Part shown: in pieces, positions 10,600-24,701 of the stretch | Layout: every line of letters begins with the position of its first letter | Numbering within the stretch: the first letter of the stretch is position 1 | Assembly (NCBI GenBank): GCA_947359465.1 | Contig: OX375873.1 | Coordinates: 75,332,278-75,396,277, forward strand | Direction: 5' to 3' | DNA length: 64,000 nt | Source of the DNA: Metellina segmentata | Lineage: Eukaryota > Arthropoda > Arachnida > Araneae > Tetragnathidae | Notes under the pieces: generated by a model | The model's database searches: none | What the model was told of the DNA's origin: nothing | Seen by the model: the letters and a program-made list of their open reading frames with translations, nothing else | Position numbers and translations under genes: made by a program

Positions 10600-13500
10600 C
10601 AGTTGACTGTAATGAGTTATCGGCATTTGCGTCGAGATTTACATATTATCATTCTCAATGACCGTAGGTTTTAATTTAGATTACGTATTAGAAACAAAAA
10701 TATGAATAAGGAATTCTTATATAACTGTGTTCTTCGAAATATAAACATTGCACATAGAACTAAATAAAGTACCTGTTAGTAATAAAAATGGCATAAATTT
10801 AAAATTAAAATAAAGTAATCAGTTATTTTTTGAATAAAATAAGATTAAGTTTTGTTCTTCAAACAGAAAAAAGTATAAACGAGCTTGTATATGTAATGCT
10901 TTTTGCATGTAGAACATAGTTCTATTTACCACTTTTCTCTAGAAAGACATTCTTTATTCGTTATAATTTTTTATTTACTTTCTTTTTTTAAAACACAACT
11001 TCGAGCTACACAAGTTTAATTTAAGAACTAGATCCTATTCAATAAAATATTACTAGTTTTCCGCTGTCAACTTTAAACTAATGATATAATCCATACATTA
11101 AATACGTGAAAAAATAATAAATCACATGCATTACAAAGTCATATGAATACATTAAGAAAAATAACGCAGAACTTGTTTTCATAACGACAATTTAAAAACT
11201 GAAAAATAATAAATTTTTACCATCAAACTTGAATAATATTACGAACAAATTCACCCCATGCATACAGAAATACCCTTCAATTTCAAAAATCGAAATATCT
11301 TAAACATTGGGGCAGTAATACTTAAAGAATAATTACGCTATCTGGGATCCTCCATGAATCTATTTTAGATTTAATAAAGTAAATCCAGTTAAGCTAATTT
11401 CGAGGTTCAACGAAATGAAATAATTTTTTATTGAACAAATTACACGGGAAAAAAACGCTTCCCAATTTTTAATCATACTGCAAATTTCAAATCTTAGGTC
11501 TGAAGATACTGATCAATCACGTAGAGTAACGTGAGGGAAGTGAATAGCAGTTGATGGTAATTCTTTTATCAATGTGGTGGAATCAATTTATTCCATTTCA
11601 AATAAAAGACAAATTTTCTCATTCTCCTCCTGGTAATTAAATTCATTAAATTATTCACAAAACCAAAGATTTTTACGTCATTCTGATTTTTTCTGTCTCT
11701 AACTTGGCAACGAGTGATGCTCTTTGTTAGTCTTTGATTTATTAACACTGATAAAAAATATGCATTTTAAAATGTAAATTGAAAAATATCTGAATCCTTA
11801 ATTAATTTTTGAATTACTATAGAACTAAAATTGTGTAATTTCTAACATTACAACACTTCCATTGAGTCTGTATTACAAATTGTGGTACTTGGCAGTTATT
11901 CTTAATAAAAAATTGAGTTGTTTTTTGACTGTGAGATCACAGACAACCGTAAAGATACATTATCTTTATGGTTTAATTTAGAATTAATGTTTTTATGTTT
12001 TAAATTTATCAATATTATAGGTTACTTTATCCACCTCACGTTCAAAGGTAATAAATATCTCGTGTACCCCAATAACAATGTACTTCGCTCTCAATTTTTT
12101 TATTTCAAAACTTACAATTAACCTTTGACTTTTCAAAAAGAAATTTCAAATTTGAGTGGAAAATTTTAATTAAGGTACATAATGATTTGTAAAGTAGGTA
12201 TTATTTTGGTTGTGCTTTAGATTTAAATGTCTACTTTTTTTATAACGCATCAAAACGTTTTAAAAATTAAATTCCTTTTAAATATTTGTATCATATCCTT
12301 TGTTTAATGAGAAAATCTAAAGAAATCATTATTATCAACATTTCATCATTACCTTAATGAGAAAATTGTCATTATAATCTGTTAAAGTTCTATATTCAAG
12401 TTTATATGAATGAATTTTTTTACAGTTTGACTACATACCTAAATAAATAAATTATGTCTTAAAAAAACAATTATTTTCCTGTTGCGTCTTACATATGGTG
12501 ACCAAGTGTTTTTGTGAGCCTGATTTCATTAGCTTTATTATATTTCAAACATTTTTAGCAAAATGTTTTATAAATATTTTGACGATAAAATTTTAAACGC
12601 TACTTTTACTACATCTTTATAAAACACATGACATTTGTTAGAAACTAGAAGTATTCAAATGCTTTCGAACCATTGTATGTGCAAGGTACAGATTTTAGTT
12701 GAAAATAGAAATTCCGCAATTACAGCTATTATATAGAATATAACAAATTATTATTACATATTAAATAGTACTATACAACCATCAATAATTAGTAAAACTA
12801 TCAGTAATTAGAACTATAAATTAAAAATTGTTCTGTGTCACAGTTGAATAGCAATGCTTCCTTTTAATTTAGCAGTCTTGAAACGAAACTTTATTAATTG
12901 AATTATAATTAATTGTATTAAAACTTATTTACGAAATGTTATGAGATATTTTAGTATTCCTTAAATTCTAAGTTATTTAAAAAAGATGATCATAATTATT
13001 TTTTGATCTAAAACACGAACATTATTTTAGTGTCATGGGATACAAAAAATCAATGCTTGAAGACATGCTGCACATCTCGCTTCCAATAATAGCATTTTTA
13101 AAAGGACTTCAAAGATTATTTCAATAATCTGTATGAGCTTTAAATATTGTTTCGCCGTTGTCTTCATTACAAACTATTTATTTACCAATACTTTTAACTC
13201 TAATTTTTACTAACACCAAAATCTTATATTTCCTTGTTCAATTTTTATCTTCTTAAGCAATACATACACTAGTATCTACTAGTATCCATATGTCTGGAAA
13301 CAACGTGCATAATTATAAAATACTAAATTTCAAACGGTTACAAAATTTGTGTACTTCAATTACATACCTAAGGAATGAAAAATAATTCATTTCAATTATT
13401 AATCATATTTATAGGTGTAGCAAATATCAAAAAATAAATATGTCAATAATATTTCATAAAAAGGCCAGGCAGTTAATTCCCAAAATCACAAATTAAATTT

Positions 13501-13765
13501 CAGAGTATTTAAATTTCTGTTGAATCGTGTGACCTTTTCACATTGCAAGTAGCCAGTAAAAGCTAAGACTTAAGTTTCGATGCTTTATAACCTTTCAGTG
13601 AGAGAGTTAGAGAGACATTTTTTTTTATGACTTTGGGAATCGCTTTGCAGAGTTGTAATTTGTTGAATTTGATTCCTTTGTACCCAAATAGTAATTACTG
13701 TCGACAAGCAAGGAATAATCGTATCTCTTAGGAACACTGATATATCACATTGCGATATAGCCGCT
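10600..13765. other. AT-rich DNA without recognised gene
   Basis: About 3 kb of strongly AT-rich sequence with homopolymer runs. No transposase motif, paired inverted repeat, tandem array or tRNA-like box was recognised. The frame at 11918-12121 plus is Leu/Phe/Ile-rich, as expected from AT-rich noise. Confidence 0.5.
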
Positions 13766-13767
13766 TT

Positions 13768-14888
13768 GAAAAGGTTTCGGAGAGTACTGAAACAAAAACA
13801 ATTTGGTGAAACTGGGCAAAATAGCGATAGTTTCCTATCAGATATACGTTGAATAAATTCAAAAGCTGAAGAGAAAGAACTGTTGGTTAGATGAAAAGGT
13901 TTCGCAGAGTACTGAAACAAAAACAATTTCGTGAAACTGGGCAAAATAGCGATAGTTTCCTATCAGATATACCTTGAATAAATTCAAAAGCTGAATAAAA
14001 AGAACTGTTGGTCATATGAAAAGGTTTCACAGAAACTGAAACAAAAACAATTTGGTGAAACTGGGCAAAACAGCGATAGTTTCCTATCAGATATACCTTG
14101 AATAAATTCAAAAGCTGAATAGAAAGAACTGTTGGTCATATGAAAAGGTTTCACAGAAACTGAAACAAAAACAATTTGGTGAAACTGGGCAAAATAGCGA
14201 TAGTTTCCTATCAGATATACCTTGAATAAATTCAAAAGCTGAATAGAAATAACTGTTGGTCATATGAAAAGGTTTCACAGAAACTGAAACAAAAACAATT
14301 TGGTGAAACTGGGCAAAACAGCGATAGTTTCCTATCAGATATACATTGAATAAATTCAAAAGCTGAATAGAAAGAACTGTTGGTCATATGAAAAGGTTTC
14401 ACAGAAACTGAAACAAAAACAATTTGGTGAAACTGGGCAAAATAGCGATAGTTTCCTATCAGATATACCTTGAATAAATTCAAAAGCTGAAGAGAAAGAA
14501 CTGTTGGTTAGATGAAAAGGTTTCGCAGAGTACTGAAACAAAAACAATTTGGTGAAACTGGGCAAAACAGCGATAGTTTCCTATCAGATATACATTGAAT
14601 AAATTCAAAAGCTGAAGAGAAAGAACTGTTGGTTAAATGAAAAGGTTTCGCAGAGTACTGAAACAAAAACAATTTGGTGAAACTGGGCAAAATAGCTATA
14701 GTTTTCTATCAGATATACCTTGAATAAATTCAAAATCTGAAGGGAAAGAACTGTTGGTTAGATGAAAAGGTTTCGCAGAGTACTGAAACAAAAACAATTT
14801 GGTGAAACTGGGCAAAATAGCGATAGTTTCCTATCAGATATACCTTGAATAAAGTAAAAAGCTGAAAAAAAAGAACTGATGTTCATGA
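13768..14888. repeat. 124/125-bp satellite, nine units
   Basis: Units start (GAAAAGGTTTC) at 13768, 13893, 14018, 14142, 14266, 14390, 14514, 14639 and 14764. Two subtypes exist. Type A (125 bp) has AGAGTACTGAAAC after the start; type B (124 bp) has CACAGAAACTGAAAC. The order is A A B B B B A A A, so a homogeneous B block lies inside A. The repeated minus-strand frames of about 83 codons arise because each unit lacks stops in one frame; unit lengths are not multiples of three, so the frame shifts every unit and no long protein exists. I treat it as non-coding satellite. Confidence 0.95.
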
Positions 14889-14889
14889 A

Positions 14890-16390
14890 AATATAAAAAA
14901 AAATCAAAACTGTACTTGAATTATGTTCAAATTTCTATTTGATACGAAATATACCAGTATCAGTGAACGCGATAAATAGAAGATTGCAATAACATGGTCG
15001 GTATGGATGAATGGCATCAAAACTCACTTGTAAGAACTTTTGACCCTCTTCACGGTTTATCTTGTAGTCCAAAATTATCCTGTAGTGTCTAATCCGACCT
15101 GTTCGGATAGAACCGGGTACTTGCAAACTTACAAAAAATCATTAATTTACTCTCCAAAATATAGTTCTTTCACGTTGAAAAATAATTATATTTGGAACTA
15201 ATGAACTAATTTATCATTCAAATGGAACTTAAATCAATTTTATTCACGAAGGTGCTTAGGGAAAAAATACATTTCAGGACCCGGTTTTGTACCACTTTCC
15301 CCTATATACAAAGTTTCATGAAAATATACTCAACCGTTTTGACGCAGCATGGGCACACACATACTGATAGACTGATGTACAAACATTAAAAGCGTAAAAG
15401 AGGATATTGCATCAGAAAGTTCCAAAACGGATATAAAACTTAAAATGGATCGAAAAAAGACAACATAAAAAAAAACACTCAATTATAATTTGTGTACGAA
15501 AACTTGACAAGATAATACGAAATTTGTGTTTCGAACGTCAATAAACTGTGAGAACATCTACTTGACGGATGAAAATAAATCATATAGGTAAGTATTAAAA
15601 CATCACTTGGTAGAATGCGTGAAGCACGCGAGGCGAGATGAAAACACGAGGATAATTGAAAAATAATACTTAGAATCGAAATAGTACTTTTTCCATATTT
15701 GATATGTAATTTTTTGAAATAACCATTTAGTTAAGTAAGTATATATTACGTTACATTATATATAATCACATTTGTTGTAAATTTATTGGTGGGTGAACAA
15801 ACATTGATGTCGAGGTGTTTATAAGGTATAAATATATGGCCTGTAGTGTGTGTCTCTATAATCATAGTAGAAATATTTTTTAATTATATCTGAATATGCA
15901 AGGAATATTTTTCTTTCTTCCCCGTTCAATTTGAATAATTGCTTTTAAATTGAGTGTTAAACAGTATTTTATTCTAATAAAAAAGAACCTCATGAAGAAG
16001 CATTTCATTATTATTCTTATCCAACAGTATAAAGTAATCCCGAAAAGATTTACTTCAACTCCACTGGTGTCCAGAATTATCCTTACGTGCATAGAATGAA
16101 GGATTTCTCAGAAACTGTGAGCTATAATTTTACGAATTTGTCTGGAACAAGACATAACATCACAACACATAAACACAAAGGAAATAATTTAAGAACACTG
16201 CATATGACATAAAACTGTAGCATGAAACCTTAAAAATGGCAATAATATGTGACAAGAAGAGGTCAGAAAAAAATAAATAACAAACAAAACTAAGGTTCAT
16301 GAATTTAATATGAAATGTGATCGCCCCTGACTTGTACACACAAATCACAACTTTATTTCATACTGTCAAGAATGTTGTTAACCACAGTTT
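14890..16390. other. AT-rich spacer with one retroelement tail
   Basis: Apart from the RTE-like segment annotated separately (about 15275-15390), I see no gene. Frames at 14935-15126 and 15880-16092 minus have no recognisable motif. Confidence 0.4.
15275..15390 (+). mobile_element. RTE-like non-LTR 3' tail fragment
   Basis: The text CAAAGTTTCATGAAAATATA, then CTCAACCGTTTTGACGCA and a run of CACACACATACTGATAGAC, follows the familiar layout of 3' ends of RTE-clade non-LTR elements and the SINEs they mobilise (AAGTTTCATGAAAATCGG, a CCGTTTTGACG block, then ACAAACAnACA). No upstream reverse transcriptase is present, so it is a 5'-truncated copy or a borrowed tail. The identification rests on remembered consensus and not on an alignment. 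Confidence 0.55.
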
Positions 16391-16394
16391 GGAA

Positions 16395-17545
16395 AAAAAA
16401 GCCATTCCTCCAGAAATGCGTTTTTCAGCGGATTTATATCTCTAGCAGGAGGATGTCACTGTACAACTGCTTTTCCAAAATAGTCCCATAAGTTTTCTAT
16501 CGGGTTCCTATAAGAAGATTTTTCTGGCCACGGTACTCGCTAAATACTTCATTTTCAAGGTATTCGCCAACGACATTTGCTCGATGTGGACGAGCATTAT
16601 TGTCAATAAATAAAAAATCAGATCCATATGCACCTTTTAAAAGTTTTACATGACATTCTAAAACCTCATCCCGATATCTCTAGCCGGTTACAGATCCTCT
16701 GTTGAAAACGTGTAGGGACGACGTCCATGAATCATTATTCCACGTCACACCATCATATCTGCACTAATAAAACGGTCACACTCTATAATGTTCGAAGGAA
16801 TATTTCTCGTTCGTGACTCCATCGAGATGTAAAAATGTTGAACTTAAACCTCGACGCATCAGTAAAGAGAACATGGGTCCATTGATGTTGACTTTAGTTC
16901 TGATGTTATTTGCACCAATTAAAACTATCCCTCTGGTGTTGCGAAGACAGTGAAACACATAGCCGTGGGTTTCTGGCACAAAATTATTTTTCATTAAACC
17001 TTCTGTATACAGTTTTCCGGGTTACTACAGTTTACTTGGTGCTGCAAGCTCTGAACTTAACTGCCGAGTGAGCAGTAGACTTTCTGCCAGAACCGGGCAG
17101 TTATTAACATATAGCAGTTGTTATACGTTTACGACCTTGTCCAGGACTGCTTACAACAGTTCTAGAGTTCAGATACTGCCAATCTTGAAATATAAACACA
17201 TCTCGTTGCTTTCATGTTTGTCTGATCTGCTTCTAAACGGCCGATATCGTGCCACTTCACAAATTCTTCCAAATGATAATTCGGAGCCATATAACAAACC
17301 GTTACGAGTCCTTGCACACTGAAATTAAACGTTGAAAAAAAAATACACTCAGATATTCACTTTGCGCAAAGCGCTTGATTCACCGTCGGATGACGTAACG
17401 CATTGATTTGCATATCATAAATTTTTGATAATTCTAATTAGGCTTGTCTTTCACACATTCCCTGCAAAAATGGATTACATCGATTGGTATTTCATGAAAT
17501 ATAATTATTTTTGAGTATGTAGAGATTATTTTGGACATGAGTGTA
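16395..17545 (-). pseudogene. Tc1-like transposase, decayed; right terminus visible
   Basis: On the minus strand a start codon near 17292 opens MAPNYHLEEF and HDIGRLEADQT, a Tc1 helix-turn-helix region. The first catalytic block is damaged (LSSTFLHLDGV stands where SRFNLHLDG is expected). The second block is present as DNNARPHRANVVGEY, and the C-terminal region with the third acidic residue is eroded (stops, frame changes, EYRGQKNLLIG). The outer right end is probably GGACATGAGTGTA at 17533-17545, typical of Tc1 termini when read outward. The matching left end was not found, so the left side seems truncated near 16.38 kb. Confidence 0.82.
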
Positions 17546-19010
17546 ATTTTCATGCATTAAATCTATTCTAAGACCCCTTAGTATGTAATCACTGCTACGG
17601 TACAAAGATTATTGTTAAATAATTAAAAAATCAATTATTTTGAAAAGTACACAACCAAAAATTATAAAAGATGTTAATAAATTTCTCCTAAAAAACAAAA
17701 ATTAAAAATAATGAATAAAAACAAAGCTTAATGAGTGAATTCCTTAACAAGAGCCTAAAAAAACTTTAGCTTCATTAATAATATGATTAAAATATTTCAT
17801 CACATTTTTTCACCAAAAATATCAGATTTTTTTGCAATTAAAATACTATATCAATTTACCTGTTGAAAGAATAAACTAATACTGATTCGCATATTTTTTT
17901 CCTCTGTAATAATTTTAGCATTTAAAGAATATAATAATCATCCATATAGTTGTTTGAGCCCCTTTACACAATAAAATAATTTAAAAACTCAAACTACTGC
18001 GTAAACTTTTTAGTGTTTTTTTTGGAGTATATCAATATCTTCAACAGTATAATATTTATTGGAAGAAATCCCTCAGCATCAATAATTCTAAGATAGTAAT
18101 TTTTACTCAAGTAAATGTAAGTCATTTGTACCATTTAGAAGCTGTTTTTAAAACAGAACAAGCTCCTGTTTATGTTATACTCAATTTTATAAAAATGAAG
18201 GAATATATAAATCCTTCCACAATAGTTGTTTGTTTAACAATTTTTTATAGTAATGGTAGCACAATATAAGATAAGGATGAATCCTGCCAAATATAGATAA
18301 AAAATATCTTGTTTGCTTGGATTTTGAATTGATGTAACTTTTTATGCATTGAAAACATTTTCAATGCTTTTTGTTAATATCTATCTACATTAATAAATGT
18401 GCGCATACTATTATCACATGAAAGTAACTAAAAGATGCAATTGCTTGGTTCTGTCTACATGATAAATTATGCTTATTTCTAAAAGAATAATTCCTGTTGA
18501 TAACGATACTAATTCTTCCTATAAAAAAAATTTCGAAACTATTTTTCGTCAAAAATTTTTTTCTCGTGTTAAAAAAATCAGATTTGTAAATTTGAAGGAA
18601 CAAAACTAAATGCATATTAAATTAAAATGTGAATTGAACAAGTGCTAATTTATTTATATTTAGAGTATTTTAAGTAGACTTTACAATCGCTCAAAAAGTT
18701 TTTTTTTTTTCAATTTACACTTTATACACTGCAGAATGTTTCTATAGTTTTAAGTTCTAGTGACAATTCAAGAATTATACTATTTTAATGACTCGAAAAT
18801 CTACAATTTGTGTCTCACTCTCTTCGCTTACTGATCCCTAAAAGGCTGTTGGATTCCAAAATTTATCAGTTGAACCTTTTATTGTTAGTGTTTGTAAGTC
18901 CTGGGTATCATGCTATGTGAAACATCTATTGATAGAGTTATTTTTCCATATAATCTGTATGGATATCAATGATAGACTTATTTTTATTAGTTGTGGCGCA
19001 TCACCTCTGT
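17546..19010. other. AT-rich DNA without recognised gene
   Basis: Mostly A/T homopolymer-rich sequence. No transposon motif, tandem repeat or RNA gene seen. Confidence 0.45.
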
Positions 19011-19021
19011 TCTATCTAAAT

Positions 19022-19495
19022 CAGGGGTAGCCAACCTTTTACATATCATGGGCCAATTTTTTTTCACATACGAGTTCCGATGCGCCATATAACTCAAGCA
19101 CCTTTTCTACCTTACGTTCATGGTCATGCCATATCCTTAGTAACTTTTTTAATAAAAGTATGTTTATAGACATAATTAACATTTTTAAATGTTTTAACTA
19201 TTGTAATTAAAACAATGTCTATTACAGCACATAAATATTATTTACCATTAATAAGACTTTTGAGCCAGTTTGGATTTCGCTAGTCTTTCATGTAAAGTTG
19301 TTACTGAGAGCAACAGAGAATTTTTCAAATTTGAATCAATCATTCGCTACCTCGTTTTCCTTTTAATGAATTTCATGGATGAAAATGCTTGTTCACTTGT
19401 AATCAAAGAATATGTAGGCGCAAGGATGCAATGCGCCACTTGTAATCATCCAATGCGCCATGTTTGGCGCATGCGCCTCAGGTTGGCCACCCCTG
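19022..19495. mobile_element. hAT-type non-autonomous element (MITE-like)
   Basis: The termini are CAGGGGTAGCCAACCT on the left and, reversed, CAGGGGTGGCCAACCT on the right, a terminal repeat typical of hAT (Charlie-like) elements. It is flanked by ATCTAAAT (19014-19021) and ATCTATAT (19496-19503), an 8-bp target duplication with one mismatch, as expected for hAT. The 474-bp interior is too short for a transposase. A short frame on plus (19270-19509) contains FKFESIIRYLVF, which might be transposase-derived, but I cannot support that. GCGCCA motifs repeat near the right end as subterminal repeats. Confidence 0.88.
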
Positions 19496-19503
19496 ATCTA
19501 TAT

Positions 19504-22500
19504 GGTTAATAAGGATTTAAAGAAGGCCCAGATAAAACTTTTGATATGAGGTCTCTGCAGTTATTGGCGATAATTGTTTATCACATGGTCGTGGAAACGA
19601 AAATTAGACATAGCTTGCCTGCCTCAGTATGTTAATTTTTTCACGGTGTAGAAATGTAGTCGGGGGTTGGTACCCTTCAGATAATCCTTAATTAAACCCT
19701 ATTTGGTTTCTTTATACGGATAATGGATAGTCTTATCCCCATTTGTTTGTCCTACATTTAATAGCCTGGCTCAGGCTTTATTGTGAAGGGCTTTATGTTA
19801 AATTACAACATAAGAATCCATGTCTTGTTTCAGTGGCCATCAAGTTCTGTGAAGCCACGGTAAAAATACTAAGTAATTTTTACTGGCGCTCCAAATTACC
19901 TGAAGTTTTTCTGTCGTGATCACAATGATCAACGTAATAAAAGTAAGATTGGAATTTTCAGGATAAATAATGAAACAATTTAACTAAGTTTCACTTTGGA
20001 AAAGGTTTTCTTTCTTCTAAAATCTTTACGATTTTGTCGAATTTTACACTTAAATTTTTTTAACTACTTGATGTCTTTAAAATACCATCCGTAAAATCGC
20101 GAGAATAGTTTTAAGAGTATATAACAAAATAGCAAACCAAAGTATTACAAACTGAAAGAGAAGCATTTTAAAATACGTTAAATTATTCACATCTTCAATT
20201 CTTTCAAAACTGGGAGATAATTTCAAGGTTTTCATCTGAGAAAACTTTATTTTGCCTCAATAGGATGTATTACAATTCATAATAATTACAGATAGCTAAT
20301 ATTTGAGAAATATTCTCTTTGAAAAACAGGACTCATCAGACTGTATTAAGCAGGTTGCAGGTTGTTTTAAAGCAGTTTATAAGCCTTCACAAATTTCTTA
20401 AAATTTTGGTTTGATAATGAAAACTATTAGACATTAAGCCTATTAGATAGCAAGTTTATATTTTATGCCACACAGCGTATATATTTTGTTTCATATTTAA
20501 ATATTTTGTTATAATGCTCACCCACTGACCTTTACGCATCACAAAGGGTGAACAGACGGCAACTGGTAAAGCACTTGTTGGGTGAGGCACCGCTGCCACT
20601 ATATATAACAGGGACAATCACTAATATGCATACCCTTACAAGTTTCACCAAAAGCCTTTTGTGTTGCTCCAGTTCTACATAAATTCAAGTACATACCTGC
20701 CATACCGTTATAAACCTGGATTCGAAAACGCGACCTAATGAGTGGCATGTAAGCTCCATGATAAATGTAACAACCCAGGTGGGTTTTATTTAAATATTGT
20801 TCTAGGGTGTCAACCAGTCAATTATTGATTAGTTATTGGCCAGTTATTAAAAAGTGTCAACATTTCTTTCGAGCTAATTTTCAATTTCGCTTTAAAGGTT
20901 TTTTTTGTGCAAAGTGTAACGTAAAGATGGTGATAAAAATATATATTGTACACATTTTTAAAACTCAAAGTTCGTTGCACCAATAATTGACCATCTTTCA
21001 GAATTGACCTAAGTAATTGTAGCCTTATACAAGGCCAGAAGTGATGGTCACTTGTGAAGGGGCATCCAGTGGGTGGACCATCATTGTCCCTAACAAAGGA
21101 CAGCACAATTTACATCCATGCCCTGACCCGCATTCGGACCAGGAACCTTCCGATATATATATATATATATATAACACTATTATTAATATATTTATGTGCA
21201 ATGTTGTATTATTATTAACATATTTATATGCGATATAATATTATTAGCAATATATCTATATGCAATATTATATTATTATTAATATATTTATATGAAATAT
21301 TGCTAGAATAAATATTTGTGTATATGATAGTTTTGTCAAAACTTAGTAAAAAATCATGATTGAATATTAAGCGTAAACTTAATGACAATTGCTAGTACTA
21401 TTAAACAAATATACTAGTTAACATACGTGCCAAACATAAATAAAGTTAACATAAATACCAAACAAGCAAATAAATGTTGCAATAATATTAAATACGTTTT
21501 TAGCATCAATTATATCAGAAATTAAAGGCAGTTACTGAAAATTCCAAAAGTTTCTTCAAAACAAAACACAAGTAAAATTAACATCGTTATTGTTATGTGA
21601 GAAAAGTCATACGATCCTAACTGCACAGCATGTCTGTTTAGAATTTTATATATGTTTTTGCGTAGCCTTGATATTCACAGCACGTTCTTTTATAACTATG
21701 TTTTGTTTCCATTTTACCTCATATACATTCATGTTTATCTAAAACTTATCATTTTCACCAACTAAATCCTCTGAAATATTTCTTATTTTGAAATTTGAAA
21801 TCAAAATATTACTTTCTCTTTTGGTTTGGCGTAGCCTGTTTTAATTCTTTTACTCGTTACTTTTTCTCATGACATCCTTTTTTTTTCAGAATGTAATAAC
21901 CACCTTGAAGATGCAGCTGCATTGGATAATACCTATAACTTATAAGAATGTAACATTCGGGTTTAATATTAGAATGTAAGACTATGAGTTGAAGGTGTAT
22001 TGGAAATTGGTGTGTAGACACTAAATTTCATTTCTTTGGTATTTTTTCATTGCTACATCACTTCTAGTAATTAATCTCTACAAATACTGTATATAGGCTC
22101 ATTTTTGATATGCACTTGGTCTCAAACAATTTACAAACACTGACTAATGTAATCTATAATACCAAGAAATGGTAAACTACTGGTAGGTGGTGCAAGAGTC
22201 TTGCTGGTTCACCCTACGTGAGACTTATTTAATACAACTCCATCAAATAGGGACCTTTCATAACACATAGCATTATAAATTGTTTTTATTTTGAAATTCT
22301 CATAAAAAATTAATTTAGTTGAAAATTTTGTAAGAGAGTTAATTATAACATCTAGTAAGCACACACATGAAATCAGAATTCATTTTCTAGTACTCCTCTG
22401 TCTTATAATATTAGATATGGGATCAGTCAATACATTCTACTTTAAAAAATTTAGCCTCATAATTAAATACTTTGCAATTAAATTACATTTTTATTATGAT

Positions 22501-24690
22501 AGTATTTCTACAATAAAAAAGTAATGTAAAAGCTGTATTATCATATTCTTACATTTGAATAAAACATCCTGCTTATTTTTCAACTTCAAGAAACCAATTC
22601 ATGAGTGAAAAAAAAACAATTGCGCTCGCACAGTGCAGTGGATGTTTGTACAATTATATTAAAACAGAATGGTTTCTCTCTGGAATGTAGTTTTTTAATA
22701 AATACATCAGAATCAATAAACTTAAGCCATATTCATATACTAAACCTATTTTCACTTCTTTTGATATCAATTATTCATATTTTCCTCAAAATTCTAAAAA
22801 CATGATCTGAATCGAATGTACCTTATAAAAGAAATGGAACAATGACGATCAACCAATACCTTCTTAATTTTGTATTCTGACAAAAAGGGTAATTACGACT
22901 GTACATTCGATAATAACGAATAAATAGATGCAGTAATAAAAATTTATCGACAATCAGTTAGGAATATATGTATTGAATAACATGAATTATTCAAGAATCT
23001 TATGTTCATCAGGAACTGGAAAAAGAAGTCATTAAGGTTGGTGTATTATCCATCCAAAGCAAATATAAAGCTCCAAATGTTTGTTAGAGTAATAAACAAG
23101 TGTTCTTTTTGAAAAGCTAACATTCGAGGAAAAGCTTGTTAAAAAGTTAGGAAACAAACTGTTGATTGTATGATGTTTGCCATTTTACAACATTGTTCGT
23201 ACAACAAAATGTATCTAATTTTTAGCAAACAACATTTGGATACTTTTTATGCAATAACAGATTTAACATACTTACCCTTTTATAAATCTTTTACAAAGCT
23301 TAATACTTGAAATGCAATGGGTACGCAAATACAGTTGTACAAGTGATGAAACAAAGCACTTCATTAAAGCTGGTTACTCATTGAATTTAAATCATTAAAA
23401 AGTATAAAAATGTTAGAGAAAGAATTTTACAGTTTATGAATATCTATTTGTTCTTGCGTTGAAGGCTGATTTCTCTTTATAAAGCATCTTGATCTCTTAT
23501 AGTATTATAAACTTTAGTCATTTTATTTTATTTTAAAAGAGCAAAATTGAATCATCTAAAATTCTAGTCAAGTGAGAATGTAATTGTAAATATTGATAAT
23601 TAATTTAATTGACGTCAAAATATAAATATCAAATTACATTCAGAACAAAATAAATATGATCCAAGACATGCATAAAAATGTATTTACACAAATAATTTGA
23701 TATAAGAGTTCAAAAGTTTATGATAATTTGATATAAGAGTTTAAACAAAAGTTCCATTGAATACATTACTTATTGAAATGAAATTATTAAAAATTGTATA
23801 AATGTCATAGAAAGCATTTAAAAAAAAATACATTTATAGCAAACGTGTTATATACATTGATTTACATAAGTTTGATACAAAATAATTTAGTTGCTGGTGA
23901 TCTATCTCAGAAAGTTAAAAATAATTAAAGAAACTATAAAAAAGTAAAATAGTTTTCTTGTGTTGTTTATTGTTTAAAAAAATTCTTAGAACAATGTCTC
24001 CATGTAGCTTTAAACTAATGCAGCAGAAATAATTTCGTAATTCAGACTAATTCAGAATAAGGATTTAAAATTAAAGATTCATATTACAAATCCCATTCAT
24101 CATGAACATTAAGTAATACAATTAATGTATTAAGTGTTGTAAAAAGTTATTTTTCTATTTGATAAAATACTGTTACAGCATTCAAATTTTATCATAGATT
24201 TTACGAAGTAATTGAAGGAGGGAAAATGGATCATAATACATACGTAAATAAACTAAATTTAGTTCCGTTTAATAATGACTCATTATTAATGTAATCTACT
24301 TTTTCTATTTCTTTTAAGGAAGAAGATCACATTGAAACATTTCCTAGCGCATATTTGTAAACAAGCTTATTTCAAAGGACCAAGACTGCAATTAACCTAA
24401 GTTGAAATTTCATAAAATTATCAATAAATACGAATAGTTATATATTTCTATTTAGATACAGTCGTACCAAGTTAAGTTGAATTTCACGGAACCGCAAAAT
24501 AACTTGTATTATCCTTAGATTGTGCAGCCTGAATTCAGAAAAGAGCATTGTTTCAACAATAAAATAAAATATTAACGAATTTAGATATAAAAAACTCTTA
24601 GTGTACAATTTTTTATCATAGATTAATGATATTTCTCATCACAGAGATTATACATATGATTCTTGATTATACGAAAAGTTCTTGATTATA
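19504..24690. other. Long AT-rich stretch, only minor repeats
   Basis: Over 5 kb with no supported gene. At 20.5-21.13 kb composition is less AT-rich, and a segment near 21045-21140 (GGGTGGACCATCATTGTCCC, then GCCCTGACCCGCATTCGGAC) resembles SINE body text but is too diverged to name. A TA microsatellite and minisatellite follow at 21153-21305. The rest to 24.69 kb is AT-rich sequence with nothing recognised. Confidence 0.4.
21153..21305. repeat. (TA)n microsatellite and ~36-bp AT minisatellite
   Basis: A pure TA run at about 21153-21173 is followed by about four units built on ATTATTAATATATTTATATG with a CAATATTAT-type end. Units drift by several substitutions. This is simple-sequence expansion, probably without function. 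Confidence 0.8.
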
Positions 24691-24701
24691 CTGTACCGTC
24701 A

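Noticed and set aside
13585..14690. Series of ~83-codon minus-strand frames containing ISDRKLSLFCPV
   Set aside because: Each is one satellite unit read through. Units of 124/125 bp change frame every copy, so there is no continuous protein.
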